Positions 34,326 to 45,819 of a stretch of 64,000 nt of DNA are shown here, in pieces. The position numbers and the translations under genes are program-made. Origin of the DNA: Triticum aestivum (taxonomy: Eukaryota; Streptophyta; Magnoliopsida; Poales; Poaceae); NCBI RefSeq assembly GCF_018294505.1, contig NC_057801.1:435900201-435964200 (forward strand), read 5' to 3'. How positions within the stretch are numbered: the stretch's first letter is position 1; each line of letters begins with the position of its first letter. The notes under the pieces are model-generated. The model was not told the origin of the DNA, made no database searches, and saw nothing but the letters and a program-made list of their open reading frames with translations.

Positions 34326-37185
34326 AGCATCCCCAAGCTTAATTCTTGGTCGTCCTCGAGTAGGTAAATGATAAAAACAGAATTTTTGATGTGGAATGCT
34401 ACCTAGCATAATTCTCAATGTAATTTTATTTATTGTGGCTTGAATGTTTAGATCCAAATGATTCAAAATAAAAGTTCATATTGACATAAGAAATAGTAAT
34501 ACTTCAAGCATACTAACTAAGTAATCATGTCTTCTCAAAATAACATGGCTAAAGAAAGTTATCCCTACAAAATCATATAGTCTGGCTGTTGCTCTATCTT
34601 CATCACACAAAGTATTTAATCATGCACAACCCCGATGACAAGCCAACCAATTGTTTCATACTTTAGTAATCTCAAACTTTTTCAACTTTCACGCAATACA
34701 TGAGCGTGAGCCATGGACATAGCACTATATGTGTAACAGAATGGTGGTTGTGGAGAAGACAAGAAAAAAGGAGAAGATAGTCTCACATCAACTAGGCGTA
34801 TCAACAGGCTATGGAGATGCCCATTAATAGATATGAATGTGAGTGAGTAGGGATTGTCATGCAACGGATGCACTAGAGCTATAAATGTATGAAATCTCAA
34901 CAAAAGAAATTAAGTGGGTGTGCATCCAACTTGCTTGCTCGGCGAAGACCTAGGGCATTTTGAGGAAGCCCATCATTGGAATATACAAGCCAAGTTCGAT
35001 AATGAAAAATTCCCACTAGTATATGAAAGTGACAACATAGGAGACTCTCTATCATGAAGATCATGGTGCTACTTTGAAGCACAAGTGTGATAAAAAGGAT
35101 TGTAGCATTGTTCCTTCTCTCTTTTTCTCTCATTTTTTTATTTGGCCTTTCTCTTTTTTTATTTGGCCTTTTTTATATAAAGTCTGAAATCTCATCCCGA
35201 CTTGTGGGGGAATCATAGTCTCCATCATCCTTTCCTCACTGGGACAATGCTCTAATAATGAAGATCATCACACTTTTATTTACTTACAACTCAAGATTAC
35301 AACTCGATACTTAGAACAGGATATGACTCTACATGAATGCCTCCGACGGTGTACCGAGATATGCAATGAATCAAGAGTGACATGTATGAAATTATGAAGG
35401 TGGCTTTGCCACAAATACGATGTCAACTACATGATCATGCAAAGAGCAATATGACAATGATGATGTGTGTCATATAAACGGAACGGTGGAAAGTTGCATG
35501 GCAATATATCTCGGAATGGCTATGGAAATGCCATAATAGGCAGGTATGGTGGCTGTTTTGAGGAAGGTATATTGTGGGTGTATGGTACCGGTGAAAGTTG
35601 CACGGCTCAAGAGAGGCTAGCAATGGTGGAAGCGTGAAAGTGCGTATAATCCATGTACTCAACATTAGTCATAAAGAACTCATATACTTATTCCAAAAAT
35701 CTACAAGCCATTGAAAACAAAGTACTATGCGCATGCTCCTAGGGGGATAGATTGGTAGGAAAAGACCATCGCTCGTCCCTGACCGCCACTCATAAGGAAG
35801 ACAATCAATAAATAAAATTGTGCTCCAACTTCATCACAAAGCGGTTCACCATACGTGCATGCTACGGGAATCACAACTTCAACACAAGTATTCTTTAAAT
35901 TCCTAATCACCCAACTATCATGACTCTAATATCACCACCTCTATATCTCAAAACAATTATCAAGTATCAAATTGATCATAGCATCCAATTCACTTTCTAT
36001 GATAGTTTTTATTATACCCAACTTGGATGCCCATCATTCTAGTACCAATTTTATAACCATAGAAAATACGATGCTGTTCTATGAGACTCTCAAAATAATA
36101 TAAGTGAAGCATGAGAGACCATCAATTTCTACAAAATTAAGCCACCGCCGTGCTCTAAAAGATATAAGTGAAGCACTAGAGCAAAACTATCTAGCTCAAA
36201 AGATATAAGTGTAGCACATAGAGTATTCTAATAAATTCCAAATCAAGTGGGTTTCTCCCAAAAGGTGTGTACAGCAAGGATGATTGTGGTAATCTAAAAA
36301 TCAAAGACTAATATCATACAAGATGCTCCAAGCAAAACACATATCATGTGGCGAATAAAAATATAGCTCCAAGTAAAGTTACCGATAGACGAAGACGAAA
36401 GAGGGGATGCCTTCCGGGGCATTCCCAAGCATAGGCTTTTGGTTATCCTTGAATATCTTGGGGTGCCATGGGCATACCCAAGCTTAGGCTCTTGCCACTC
36501 CTTATTCCATAATCCATCAAATCTTTACCCAAAACTTGAAAACTTCAGAACACAAAACTCAACAGGAAATCTCATAAGCTCCGTTAGTGCAAGAAAGAAA
36601 AACCACCACATAAGGTACTGTAATGAACTCATTCTTTATTTATATTGGTGTTAAAAATACTATATTCCAACTTCTCTACGGTTTATACCCTTTGATACTA
36701 GCCATAGATGCATCAAAATAAGCAAACAACACACGAAAAACTGAATCTGTCAAAAACAAAACAGTCTCTAGCAATCTGTAACTCCCGAATACTTCTGGAA
36801 CTTTAAAAATCATACAAAAGTAGGAAGTCCTGGGCAATTTGTCTATTGATCTACAGAAAAATAGTCAACGCAGAAACACGTTTCTGTGAATTACTAAACT
36901 TATTTTCGTGCGCGCAAAGTTTCTGTTTTTTCAGCAGAATCAAATTAACTATCACCGTAGGTTATCCTATAGGTTCTACTTGGCACAACCACTAATTAAA
37001 ACATGAAAACACATCTGGATAGACGCTAGATGAAACATTTATTACTAAACAGAAGCAAAAAGCAAAAAACTAAAATAAAATTGGGTTGCCTCCCAACAAG
37101 CGCTATTGTTTAACGCCCCAAGCTAGACATAAAAGCGAGGATAGATCTAAGTAGTGCCATCTTTGGCACTCAATTCATAAGTAGC
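34326..37185 (-). other. Element D 3' internal region without recognisable pol
   Basis: About 2.9 kb of AT-rich Athila interior between protease and 3' LTR. It has short direct repeats around 36088-36230 (AAAGATATAAGTGAAGCAC-like, three copies). CTTGGGGATGC-like words recur on the minus strand, and TTGGGAGGCAACCC lies near 37085, a word also present in F at about 54980. RT, RNase H and integrase motifs are absent. No gene is seen. Confidence 0.6.
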
Positions 37186-37794
37186 TCACATGATACATTC
37201 ATAAGGTAATTTAACTTTCTTTCTTGGAAAGTGCTCCATGCCTTTCCTTAATGGAAATTGGAATCTAATATTCCCTTCCTTCATATCAATAATTGCACCA
37301 ATCGTTCTAAGGAAGGGTCTACCAAGAATAATAGGACATGAAAGATTGCAATCTATATCAAGAACGATAAAATCTACGGGCACATAATTCCTATTTGCAA
37401 CAATAAGAACATCATTGATCCTTCCCATAGGTTTCTTAATGGTGGAATCCGCAAGGTGCAAATTTAAAGAGCAATCATCAAAATCATGGAAACCTAGAAC
37501 ATCACATAAAGTTTTCGGAATCGTGGAAACACTAGCACCCAAATCACACAAAGCATAACACTCATGATCTTTAGTTTTAATCTTTATAGTAGGTTCCCAC
37601 TCATCATAAAGTTTTCTAGGTATAGAAACTTCCAAATTAAGTTTTTCATCATAAGATTGCATCAAGGCATTAACAATATGTTTGGTAAAAGCTTTATTTT
37701 GACTATAAGCATGAGGAGAATTCAACACGGATTGCAACAAGGAATTACAATATATTAAAGAACAATTATCATAATTAAATTCCTTCAAATCCAA
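37186..37794 (-). pseudogene. Element D protease region
   Basis: A 202-residue open frame on the minus strand. It carries an aspartic-protease-like core around residues 85-95 (YALCDLGASVSTIP, where Athila proteases have a DLGAS active site) and ILGRPFLRTIGA near residue 155, typical of Athila and related plant proteases. It follows gag in the same orientation. It is open but lacks a proper start and is separated from gag by a broken stretch, so it belongs to a decayed gag-protease unit. Confidence 0.75.
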
Positions 37795-37905
37795 GATAGT
37801 GGGTTCAATGCTATTTAAAGTCTTGACCTCTCCAATCCTACTTTTACCAAATTTAGCATCAAGATCTAAAAACTCCGAATCATTGGGACGTCTTTTAACT
37901 AAAGT

Positions 37906-39217
37906 TTACTCATCGCCTGTCCCATCCTTATTAAGATTCATATTGCAAAACAAAGATTTATTTGGGGACACATCAATAACTTTTAGATATTCATCATTAT
38001 TTTCACGGAAACTAGAAGAACACGCTTTTACAAAGCAATCTTTCTTAGCACGCAATCTAGCGGTTCTTTCTTTGCACTCATCAATGGAAATTCTCATGGC
38101 TTTGAGGGACTCATTGATATCATGCTTAGGAGAAGTAGATCTAAGTTTCAAAGAATCAACATTAAGCGAAAGTCTATCAATGTTCCTAGCCAAATCATCA
38201 ACTTTAAGCAATTTTTCTTCAAGCAAGGCATTAAAATTCTTTTGAGAGATCATAAATTCTTTAACACTATTCTCAAAATCAGAGGGCATCTTATTAAAAT
38301 TTCCATAAAAGTTGTTGTAGGAATTTCCATAATTATTAGAGGAATTGCTGGGAACGGTATAGGATTAAAGTTTCCTCTATAAGCATTATTACCAAAATTA
38401 TTCCTACCAATAAAATTCACATCCATAGATTCATTATTATTCTCAATCAAAGTAGACAAAGGCATATCATTAGGATCAATAGGAGCACTCTTAGTAGCAA
38501 ACAATTTCATAAGTTCATCCATCTTTCCACTCAAAACATTAATTTCTTCTATAGCATGCACTTTCTTACTAGTAGATCTTTCGGTGTGCCATTGAGAATA
38601 ATTAGCCATAATGTTATCAAGGAGTTTAGTAGATTCTCCTAAAGTGATTTCCATAAAAGTGCCTCCTGCGGCAGAATCTAAAAGATTTCTAGAAGCAAAT
38701 TTCAATCCGGCATAAAAATTTTGTAATCCATAAATTCAAACCAGGAGTAGGGCAATTGCGAATCATCAATTTCATTCTTTCCCAAGATTGGGCAACATGC
38801 TCATGATCAAGTTGTTTAAAATTCATAATATCATTCCTAAGAGATATGATCTTAGCGGGAGGAAAATACTTAGAGATAAAAGCATCTTTGCACTTATTCC
38901 ATGAATCACTACTATTCTTAGGCAAGAAAACCAAATTTTAGCATGATCTCTAAGCGAAAACGGAAGTAACTTCAATTTAACAATATCATTATTCGTATCT
39001 TTCTTATTTTGCATCTCACACAAATCAACAAAGTTGTTTTGATGAGTATCAGCATCTTCACTAGGAAGGCGGAGAATTGATCTTTCATAACAAGATTCAG
39101 CAAAGCAGCATTGATTTCACAAGACTCAACATCATTAAGAGGAGCAATCGGAGTACTAAGGAAATCATTATTATTGGTATTGGAAAAGTCACACAATTTG
39201 GTATTATCTTGCGCCAT
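37906..39217 (-). pseudogene. gag: Element D gag (several frameshifts)
   Basis: Begins at ATG 39217 on the minus strand (MAQDNTKLCDFSN). It continues through a retrotransposon-gag domain (KLKLLPFSLRDHAKIWF, then NKCKDAFISKYFPPAKI and WERMKLMIRNCP), then TFMEITLGESTKLLDNIM and NYSQWHTERS, and a C-terminal Asn-rich and charged part. The domain is spread over three frames, with breaks near 38930, 38700 and 38280, so it is inactive. The same protein family is visible in element E at 41416-42142. Confidence 0.82.
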
Positions 39218-39412
39218 CGCGACAAGCAATCCAAGACACAAGCAAGCAAAAAGGCAAGTGAAAGAGAGAGAGCAGATTGGGAAAGAGAGGGCGAATAAAA
39301 CGACAAGGGTGAAGTGGGGGAGAGGAAAACGAGAGGCAAATGGCAAATAACGAAATGCGAGGGAGATGAGTTTGTGATGGGTACTTGGTATGTCTTGACT
39401 TGAGCGAAGACC

Positions 39413-39430
39413 TCCCCGGCAACGGCGCCA
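39413..39430 (-). promoter_or_regulatory. Element D primer binding site, tRNA-Asp type
   Basis: TGGCGCCGTTGCCGGGGA on the minus strand, 11 bases from the end of the 5' LTR. This is the usual Athila primer site. Only one copy is present, unlike in E and F. Confidence 0.85.
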
Positions 39431-39441
39431 GAAATCCTTCT

Positions 39442-41015
39442 TGCTACATCTTGAGCTTGCATTGGTTTTCCTTGAAGAGGAAAGGGTGATGCAGCAAAGT
39501 AGCGTAAGTATTTCCCTTAGTTTTTGAGAACCACGGCATCAATCCAGTAGGAGGCTCCTCAAAAGTCCCACGCACCTACACAAATAAACAAGAACCTCGC
39601 AACCAACGCAATAAAGGGTTTGTCAATCCCTTCACGGCCACTTGCGAAAGTGAGATCTGATAGAGATAATAAGATAAGATAAATATTTTTGGTATTTTTA
39701 TGATATAGATTGGAAAGTAAAAGATGCAAATAAAAGTAGATTGAAACCTTATATGATAAAAGATAGACCCGGGTGCCATATGTTTCACTAGTAGCTTCTC
39801 TCAAGATAGCATAAGTATTACGGTGGGTGAACAAATTACTGTCGAGCAATTGATAGAAAAGCGAATAATTATGAGATTATCTAGGCATGATCATGTATAT
39901 AGGCATCTCGTCCGTGACAAGTAGATCGACTCCTGCCTGCATCTACTACTATTACTCCACACATCGACCGACTCCTGCCTGCATCTAGAGTATTAAGTTC
40001 ATAAAGAACAAAGTAACGCGTTAAGAAAGATGACATGATGTAGAGGGATAAACTCATGCAATATGATATAAACCCCATCTTTTTATCCTCGATGGCAACA
40101 ATACAATACGTGCCTTGCTGCCCCTGCTGTCACTGGGAAAGGACACCGCAAGATTGAACCCAACGCTAAGCACTTCTCCCATTGCAAGAAAAATCAACCT
40201 AGTAGGCCAAACCAAACTGATAATTCGAAGAGACTTGCAAAGATAACTTAATCACACATAAAAGAATTCAGAGGAGATTCAAATATTTCTCATAGATAAA
40301 CTTGATCATAAACCCACAATTCATCGGATCTCGACAAACACACCGCAAAAAGAGTTACATCGAATAGATCTCCAAGAAGATCAAGGAGAACTTTGTATTG
40401 AGATTCAAAGAGAGAGAAGAAGCCATCTAGCTAATAACTATGGACCGGAAGGTCTACGTTAAACTACTCACAACTCATAGGAGAGGCCTTGGAGATGATG
40501 TAGAGGCCCTCCGTGGTCGATTCCCCCTCCGGCAAAGCACCGGCGAAGGCTCCAAGATGGGATCTTGTGGATACAGAAGGTTGAGGCGGTGGAATTAGGT
40601 TTTCGTGGTCTATTCTGATGGTTTTAGGGTACGTGGTATATATAGGAGGAAGAAGTAGGTCGGTGGACCCTCGACGGGCCCATGAGGGTGGGGGGCGCGC
40701 CCAGCCCTAGGGGCGCGCCGGGCACCCTCGTGGCCGCCTCCTCTGTTGCTTGACGTCCACCCCAAGTCCCGTGGATTGCGTTTGTTCCAAAAAGATCGCT
40801 CCCGGAGGTTTCATCTCGTTTGGACTCCGTTTGAAATTCCTTTTCTTCGAAACACTGAAATAGGTAAAAAAAACAGCAATTCGGGCTGGGCCTCCGGTTA
40901 GTAGGTTAGTCCCAAAAATGATATAAAAGTGTAAAGTAAAGCCCATAAACATCCAAAACGGGTAACATAATAGCATGGAACAATAAAAAATTATAGATAT
41001 GTTGGAGACGTATCA
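39442..41015 (-). repeat. Element D 5' LTR
   Basis: 1574 bp, beginning TGATACGTCTCC at 41015 on the minus strand and ending GATGTAGCA at 39442. A TATATATA box at 40637-40644 lies about 370 bases into the LTR. The CTTGC at 41016-41020 is the target duplication. Confidence 0.92.
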
Positions 41016-41309
41016 CTTGCCACCTCCTGTGTGCCACTGTGGCAACCCCTTTTCATATAAAAGGAGGCCCGAGGCATACAGAGAGAGGATTCAGACTTTT
41101 GGACCAAGCACGCACCATAGCTACTTCAAAAGCTCAAGAACACTCATATAACCAGACAAGCAGGACTAGGGTATTACGCATCTTTGCGGCCCGAACCTGT
41201 ATAAAAATCCCTTGTGTGCTAACGGCTCAACCTGCTCTTCGTACAACTAATCCCCCGCCGAACGTAGAAGGGATCCTTGTGACCCCATAGGCGATCGATT
41301 TCCCTGACA
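41016..41309 (+). repeat. Element A 3' LTR, right part with promoter
   Basis: Completes the LTR begun at 16074. TATAAAA at 41056-41062, in the context TTCATATAAAAGGAGGC, is a strong core-promoter match about 250 bases before the LTR end. It ends CCCTGACA at 41309. Confidence 0.85.
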
Positions 41310-41415
41310 CATCACTAGTTAAAGTCTTGACCTCTTCAAACCCACTTTTATCAATTTTTTCAATAAGATTTTCACCCTCCAAATCATAGAGACGCCTTCT
41401 AACTAAAGTTGACTC

Positions 41416-42142
41416 TTATCCAGTCCCTTTTTCATCAATCTTAAATTTACTAAAAAAAGAATCAATAGAAGAAACACCAATCACTTTAAGATCTTCATCA
41501 CTTTTATGATAATAATCACTAGAAGACGCTTTCTCTAAAAATTCTCTTTTAGCTCTAAACTTAGCGGTTCTTTTCTTACTTTCATCCATAGAAATATAAA
41601 GAGCTTTAATTGATTCTTCAACTTTAGGCACAAAAAATTTCATCTTGAGAGTTTCTACATCATGAGAAATCCTATCAACACTTCTAGACAGATCATCAAT
41701 TTTATTCAACTTTTCTTCTATCGAAGTGTTGAAAGCTTTTTGCATATTGATAAATTCTTTAATATTACTCTCAAGATCAGAGGTGTTTCTATTATTATTG
41801 TAGGTGGGATTACCATAGGAATTACCATAATAATTAGAGGAATTACTAGGAAAAGGCCTAGGATTAAAATTACCTCTATAAGCATTATAGTTGAAATTAT
41901 TCCACAAGACAAAATTCACATCTACGTCATCACTATGTTGCTCAATCAAAGTAGACAAAGGCACATTATTAAAATCAATAGGATCACTTTTATTAGCAAC
42001 CAACTTAATAAGAGCATCAACCTTTTCACTTAAAGAATTTATTTCTTCTACATAATTGACTTTTACTAGTAGGAGAACTCTCGGTATGCCATTGCGAGTA
42101 ATTTGCCATAATATTGTCTAACAACTTAGTAGCTTCACCCAA
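41416..42142 (-). pseudogene. gag: Element E gag remnant
   Basis: Homologous to the C-terminal half of the D gag: FTLGEATKLLDN-like start near 42142, NYSQWHTESS, then after a frameshift near 42020 DPIDFNNVPLSTLIEQ and YRGNFNPRPFPSN, and a charged C-terminus. The N-terminal gag domain is missing by deletion. Inactive. Confidence 0.75.
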
Positions 42143-42307
42143 AGTGAAAAGGATATGACAAGAAAATAGCGAACGGAAAAAAAGGCGAATAAAATGGCAA
42201 TTTTTTTCTGAAGTGGGGGAGAGGAAAACGAGAGGAAAATGGCAAATAATGTAAATTGCGAGGAGATGAGATTTGTGATTTAGGAACCTGGTTGATGTTA
42301 AAGATCC

Positions 42308-42325
42308 TCCCCGGCAACGGCGCCA
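42308..42325 (-). promoter_or_regulatory. Element E primer binding site, intact copy
   Basis: TGGCGCCGTTGCCGGGGA on the minus strand. A second, decayed copy (TAGTGCCGTTGCCGGGGA) lies 57 bases closer to the LTR at 42365-42382. Confidence 0.75.
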
Positions 42326-42400
42326 GAAATGGCAAGTTGACGAGAGACTATCTTGAGTTGATCTTCCCCGGCAACGGCACTAGAAATTCCTTTTGATGTT

Positions 42401-42773
42401 TGCTAGAACTACGTTGATATTTCCCCAAAGAGGAAGGGATGATGCAGTATAGCGACGGTAGATATTTCCCTCAGTGATGAGACCAAGGTTATCAAACCAT
42501 TAGGAGAACCTCCTTACACCATGTAAACAGCACCTGCACACAAATAACAAAAACTCGCAACCCGACGTGTTAAAGGGGTTCTCAATCCCTTTCGAGTACG
42601 ACGCCTCTAGTGGGCAAATAACGTGAGGTAAAAAGTGGTAGATAGGATAAATAGATCGTGGAACAAATAAATTGCAGCAAGGTATTTTTGTATTTTTGGT
42701 TTAATAGATCTGAAAATAAATGCAACAGAAAATAGATTGCAAAGGCAAATATGATGAAAAGAGACCCGGGGGG
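42401..42773 (-). repeat. Element E 5' LTR, part 1
   Basis: LTR end (minus strand ...GTAGTTCTAGCA), matched in layout to element D's LTR. It stops at the GGG duplication (42771-42773) of the CACTA element; part 2 is 46121-47328. The exact LTR edge (42397 or 42401) is uncertain. Confidence 0.75.
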
Positions 42774-43208
42774 CACTACTAGGGAAAACCTTATACACAT
42801 CATCTTAGCAGTAGCGCTGGACAAAATCTTGTGCTACCGCTACTTAGTAGTAGCGTGTGTAAATAAACCGCGCTATTGCTATCATTTTAGAAGTAGCGCG
42901 TACTAGCAAAAAGCGTTGCTGCTATGTTTGAACTGGGCGCGCTTGGATATCCCCACTTAGCAGTAGCGCTTATCCTTACCCAGTGCTACTGATATGCTCC
43001 TTAGCTGTAGCGCTTTTCTTGAACCCGCGCCACTACTAACCCTACCTTATCCTCCCCACGCGGCCGACCCTCTCACTCCCTCTTCCTCTCAGTCACTCTC
43101 GGCCGCACCAATACCCGTCGTCCACCGCCGCCGCGTTGCTCCTCCATCGAGGTACTCCCTCTATCCCTCCTTCCCTCCCTCCTCCTCCCACCGCACCCTC
43201 TTCCCTCC

Positions 43209-43507
43209 NNNNNNNNNNNNNNNNNNNNNNNNNNNNNNNNNNNNNNNNNNNNNNNNNNNNNNNNNNNNNNNNNNNNNNNNNNNNNNNNNNNNNNNNNNNN
43301 NNNNNNNNNNNNNNNNNNNNNNNNNNNNNNNNNNNNNNNNNNNNNNNNNNNNNNNNNNNNNNNNNNNNNNNNNNNNNNNNNNNNNNNNNNNNNNNNNNNN
43401 NNNNNNNNNNNNNNNNNNNNNNNNNNNNNNNNNNNNNNNNNNNNNNNNNNNNNNNNNNNNNNNNNNNNNNNNNNNNNNNNNNNNNNNNNNNNNNNNNNNN
43501 NNNNNNN
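43209..43507. other. Assembly gap (299 N) in the CACTA element
   Basis: Unsequenced. The left edge is a CCCTCC-rich pyrimidine tract, as at the other two gaps in this window. Confidence 0.95.
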
Positions 43508-43642
43508 AAATGTAGATTTTAGTATGTAGACATTGTAGAATGTAGATTTTTTAATATAATATTTTTTTGACTATTTTAGGTTTTTTGAATAAAATAGAAG
43601 CAAGAAAATTTAGGGTAGAACTAGGGTAGTAGAATTTTTAGC

Positions 43643-43875
43643 AAGTGTTTAATGTAAATAGTTTATTTAGTAAGTGATTAATATAACTAGTTTATTTATA
43701 TTAAGTGCTTAATAGAACTAGTTTATCCAGTAAGTGCTTAATAGAACTAGTTTATTTATAGTAAGTGCTTAATAGAACTAGGTTATTTAGTAAGTAGTTA
43801 ATAAAACTAGTTTATTTAGTAAGTAGTTAATAGAACTAGTTTATTTAGTAAGTGCTTAATAAAACTAGTTTAGAG
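43643..43875 (+). repeat. 29-31-bp minisatellite, eight copies
   Basis: Unit AAGTGCTTAATAGAACTAGT followed by TTATTTAGT. Copies begin at about 43643, 43672, 43703, 43732, 43763, 43792, 43821 and 43850. Non-coding, within the CACTA. Confidence 0.85.
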
Positions 43876-44123
43876 AGAGACCTATATTGGCAAATTTAGT
43901 TATGTTAGGATTATATATAAGATATTTTGAAATGTTTTTGTTCATATTTTCAACCATTGAAATGCAATGACCATCAATAAGTGGCCTATGTTTTGCCGGA
44001 GTCTTGATTAATTTCCGTTCTGGCAAATTTCAGGCGCTCGATATGTCCTTTTTTAGCAAAGGTCATGCCAGATTTTTTGGGTTTTGTCGTCGAGTTATAA
44101 TCTTTGAATTTTGAACACAGGAG

Positions 44124-45359
44124 ATGTCTGATGACGATGGGATCCCGGAGTGCGGGTACTTCTACGACGATCGGGGTTTGTGCGACAAGTTTCCTCACCT
44201 GCAAAATGATAGGTTTTTCACCGTGAAGCTGGAAGAGACCTTTGATGTTTGTATGGTACGCAACGACAAGCATTTCATCATAATGAATATCATCACTTGT
44301 GCTCCTTTTGTTCAACGTGTAATTTATGGATTTTTTTTCAATTCGATTAGTACATCCCGTGCCATGCTAGACCATATGTATTTGAGAAGCTTGGTTTTGG
44401 TTTAGATGACTTTCAGAATGTGGAGACGAGGAGGGCTCACTTAAGAACTAAACATGGTTATGAGTTTCTGGTTAAGCTGTACAATGCGGTCGATCGCTCC
44501 CATTTCAGTTGCTCTAATTGGGAAGCTCTCTGGAAGCATATGGATTTGAGGCGGGAATGCAAATAAGATTTGATATTCGTCCCAAAGATTATGATGATGA
44601 TGATAATATTGACATCTGGGTGGATGTGGATATGCCTCCAGTTTTGCCTAGATGTGAGTTTGTCAAACTAATTTGTTAAGTTTAGTAATTTATGTTGTTA
44701 ATTTAAAAATATTTGGTGTTCGTTGGTACTAAACTTATTTATTTATAATTTTCAGCTTATTTCTTAACTTCAAGAAATACTCGGAAGGTAGTAGACAACA
44801 CATACTACAACTATGACTCCAAGCTTAATTGTGAGGAGAAAGGTTATCTTGTCTCATTCATAGAAGATGCTGAGGCCTTCAAAACCAGTCACTTTATCAG
44901 CCCAAATTATACTAGATACGTGCCACTAGTCCATAAATTGCTTGATGGTAACTTCATTGCCAAAAACTTGGTAAGATTTTGTTAATGATGGTAACTTCAT
45001 TGCATACATTATTTTAAGTAAACTACATTGCTAACTATATATGTTACTATTACGTTTTTGAATAGAGGCTCCCAAAGAAAGTTGTGCCTGACATGCTATT
45101 TACCAAAGGTGATATGCATATGGTTAGCTTACGACCAACTCCTTCGAAGGCTTACTATACTGCATACTCGATTTCTTCAAATGATGGAAGGCTCAAAATC
45201 AAATAATGGAGCAAAGTGATGAATGCGCACACGCAAATAATTGGAGACAAAATGATTGTGCGCAAGCCACAAGTTGGAGATAGGTTTATGTCCATTCTCC
45301 ATTATGGAGAAGAACCGGCTTATCTATTTTATGTTATTTTACCTAGGAGAGAGGAGTAG
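44124..45359 (+). pseudogene. CACTA-borne four-exon gene with two B3-like domains (one frameshift, one stop)
   Basis: Inferred exons 44124-44255, 44351-44653, 44756-44970 and 45066-45359, with GT...AG introns of about 95-102 bases that restore the frame. Start MSDDDGIPECGYFY. First B3-like domain in exons 1-2: DRFFTVKLEETF, YIPCHARPY, HGYEFLVKLYN, CSNWEALW, a G..I.FDI strand, DIWVDVDMPP. Second in exons 3-4: NLRLPKKVV-type start, MVSLRPTP, YYTAYSIS, VGDRFMSILHYGEE, YLFYVILP. Two tandem B3 domains resemble REM proteins. Damage: a one-base frameshift near 44536 and a TAA at 45204-45206; the end is TAG 45357-45359. The splice sites remain intact. It looks like a gene carried long-term by the transposon rather than transposase. 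B3 assignment is by pattern only. Confidence 0.6.
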
Positions 45360-45548
45360 GTCCTAAGTATCAAGAACAATTAGTTATATGACTATGATGA
45401 AGATGAGAAGCTTTTATTATGTGCTACAATGTCTTAGACTTGATGGTGATGCTGAGTAGGAGTAGTGATTATGAGTACTATGATGATGATGAGGAGTTGT
45501 TATTATAACTAGTGACCAAGTTGTTATATGATGTCTCATGGACGAAAA

Positions 45549-45640
45549 TGATGATGATGATGAGTTATATGACAATGATATATTATGATGATAAGTTGTT
45601 AATGATATTATGATGATGATGACGATGATGATGATGATGC

Positions 45641-45671
<31 letters not shown>

Positions 45672-45680
45672 GATGATAAG
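45549..45680 (+). repeat. (GAT)n microsatellite
   Basis: Interrupted ATG/GAT triplet runs, longest at 45610-45678, downstream of the CACTA gene. Confidence 0.9.
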
Positions 45681-45819
45681 TTATTATGTCATTGGGTGAA
45701 AGAACCACATATTGGTTTCAAATGGATGGATCCAAAGTGACCATTGGTTACTTTGGATCCATGCACTTGAAACTAATCCACGGTTCTTTTACCTAGTGAT
45801 TTAATAACTCATTATAATG
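45675..45819 (+). repeat. Imperfect inverted repeat with ~70-base arms
   Basis: The left arm contains GGTTTCAA, TGGATCCAAAGTGACC; the right arm contains GGTTACTTTGGATCCA and TTGAAAC in reverse. The arms match over about 70 bases with scattered mismatches and a loop of about 3 bases. It could be a decayed MITE or a small-RNA-type precursor. Confidence 0.7.

Larger units (their letters stand above)
16829..41015 (-). mobile_element. Element D: Athila-lineage Ty3/Gypsy retrotransposon (minus strand) hosting element C
   Basis: Bounded by the 5-bp duplication CTTGC (16824-16828 and 41016-41020). Read on the minus strand, it begins TGATACGTCTCC at 41015, has LTRs of about 1.55-1.57 kb, a tRNA-Asp-type primer site, and a gag and protease region. 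The lower LTR is split by C (17482-33424). Only gag and protease are recognisable; no RT, RNase H or integrase is found in the ~5.1-kb interior, so the copy is non-autonomous or deleted. The two LTRs differ at roughly 5% of compared sites plus a ~24-bp indel, so D is clearly older than C. Confidence 0.9.
717..41309 (+). mobile_element. Element A: Tat-lineage Ty3/Gypsy retrotransposon, multiply interrupted
   Basis: A is reconstructed from three blocks: 717-2454, 11970-16828 and 41016-41309. They are separated by the non-autonomous element and by Athila element D. Order is protease tail, RT, RNase H, a second archaeal-type RNase H, integrase, spacer, antisense ORF, then 3' LTR. The dual RNase H and the antisense ORF between pol and the 3' LTR are known traits of the Tat (Ogre/Retand) lineage. 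The 3' LTR runs from TGTTGGTG at 16074 to CTGACA at 41309, about 1.04 kb without the insertion. The 5' half, with gag, lies left of the window. The five bases after the LTR (CATCA, 41310-41314) are the expected target duplication, unverified. Confidence 0.85.
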
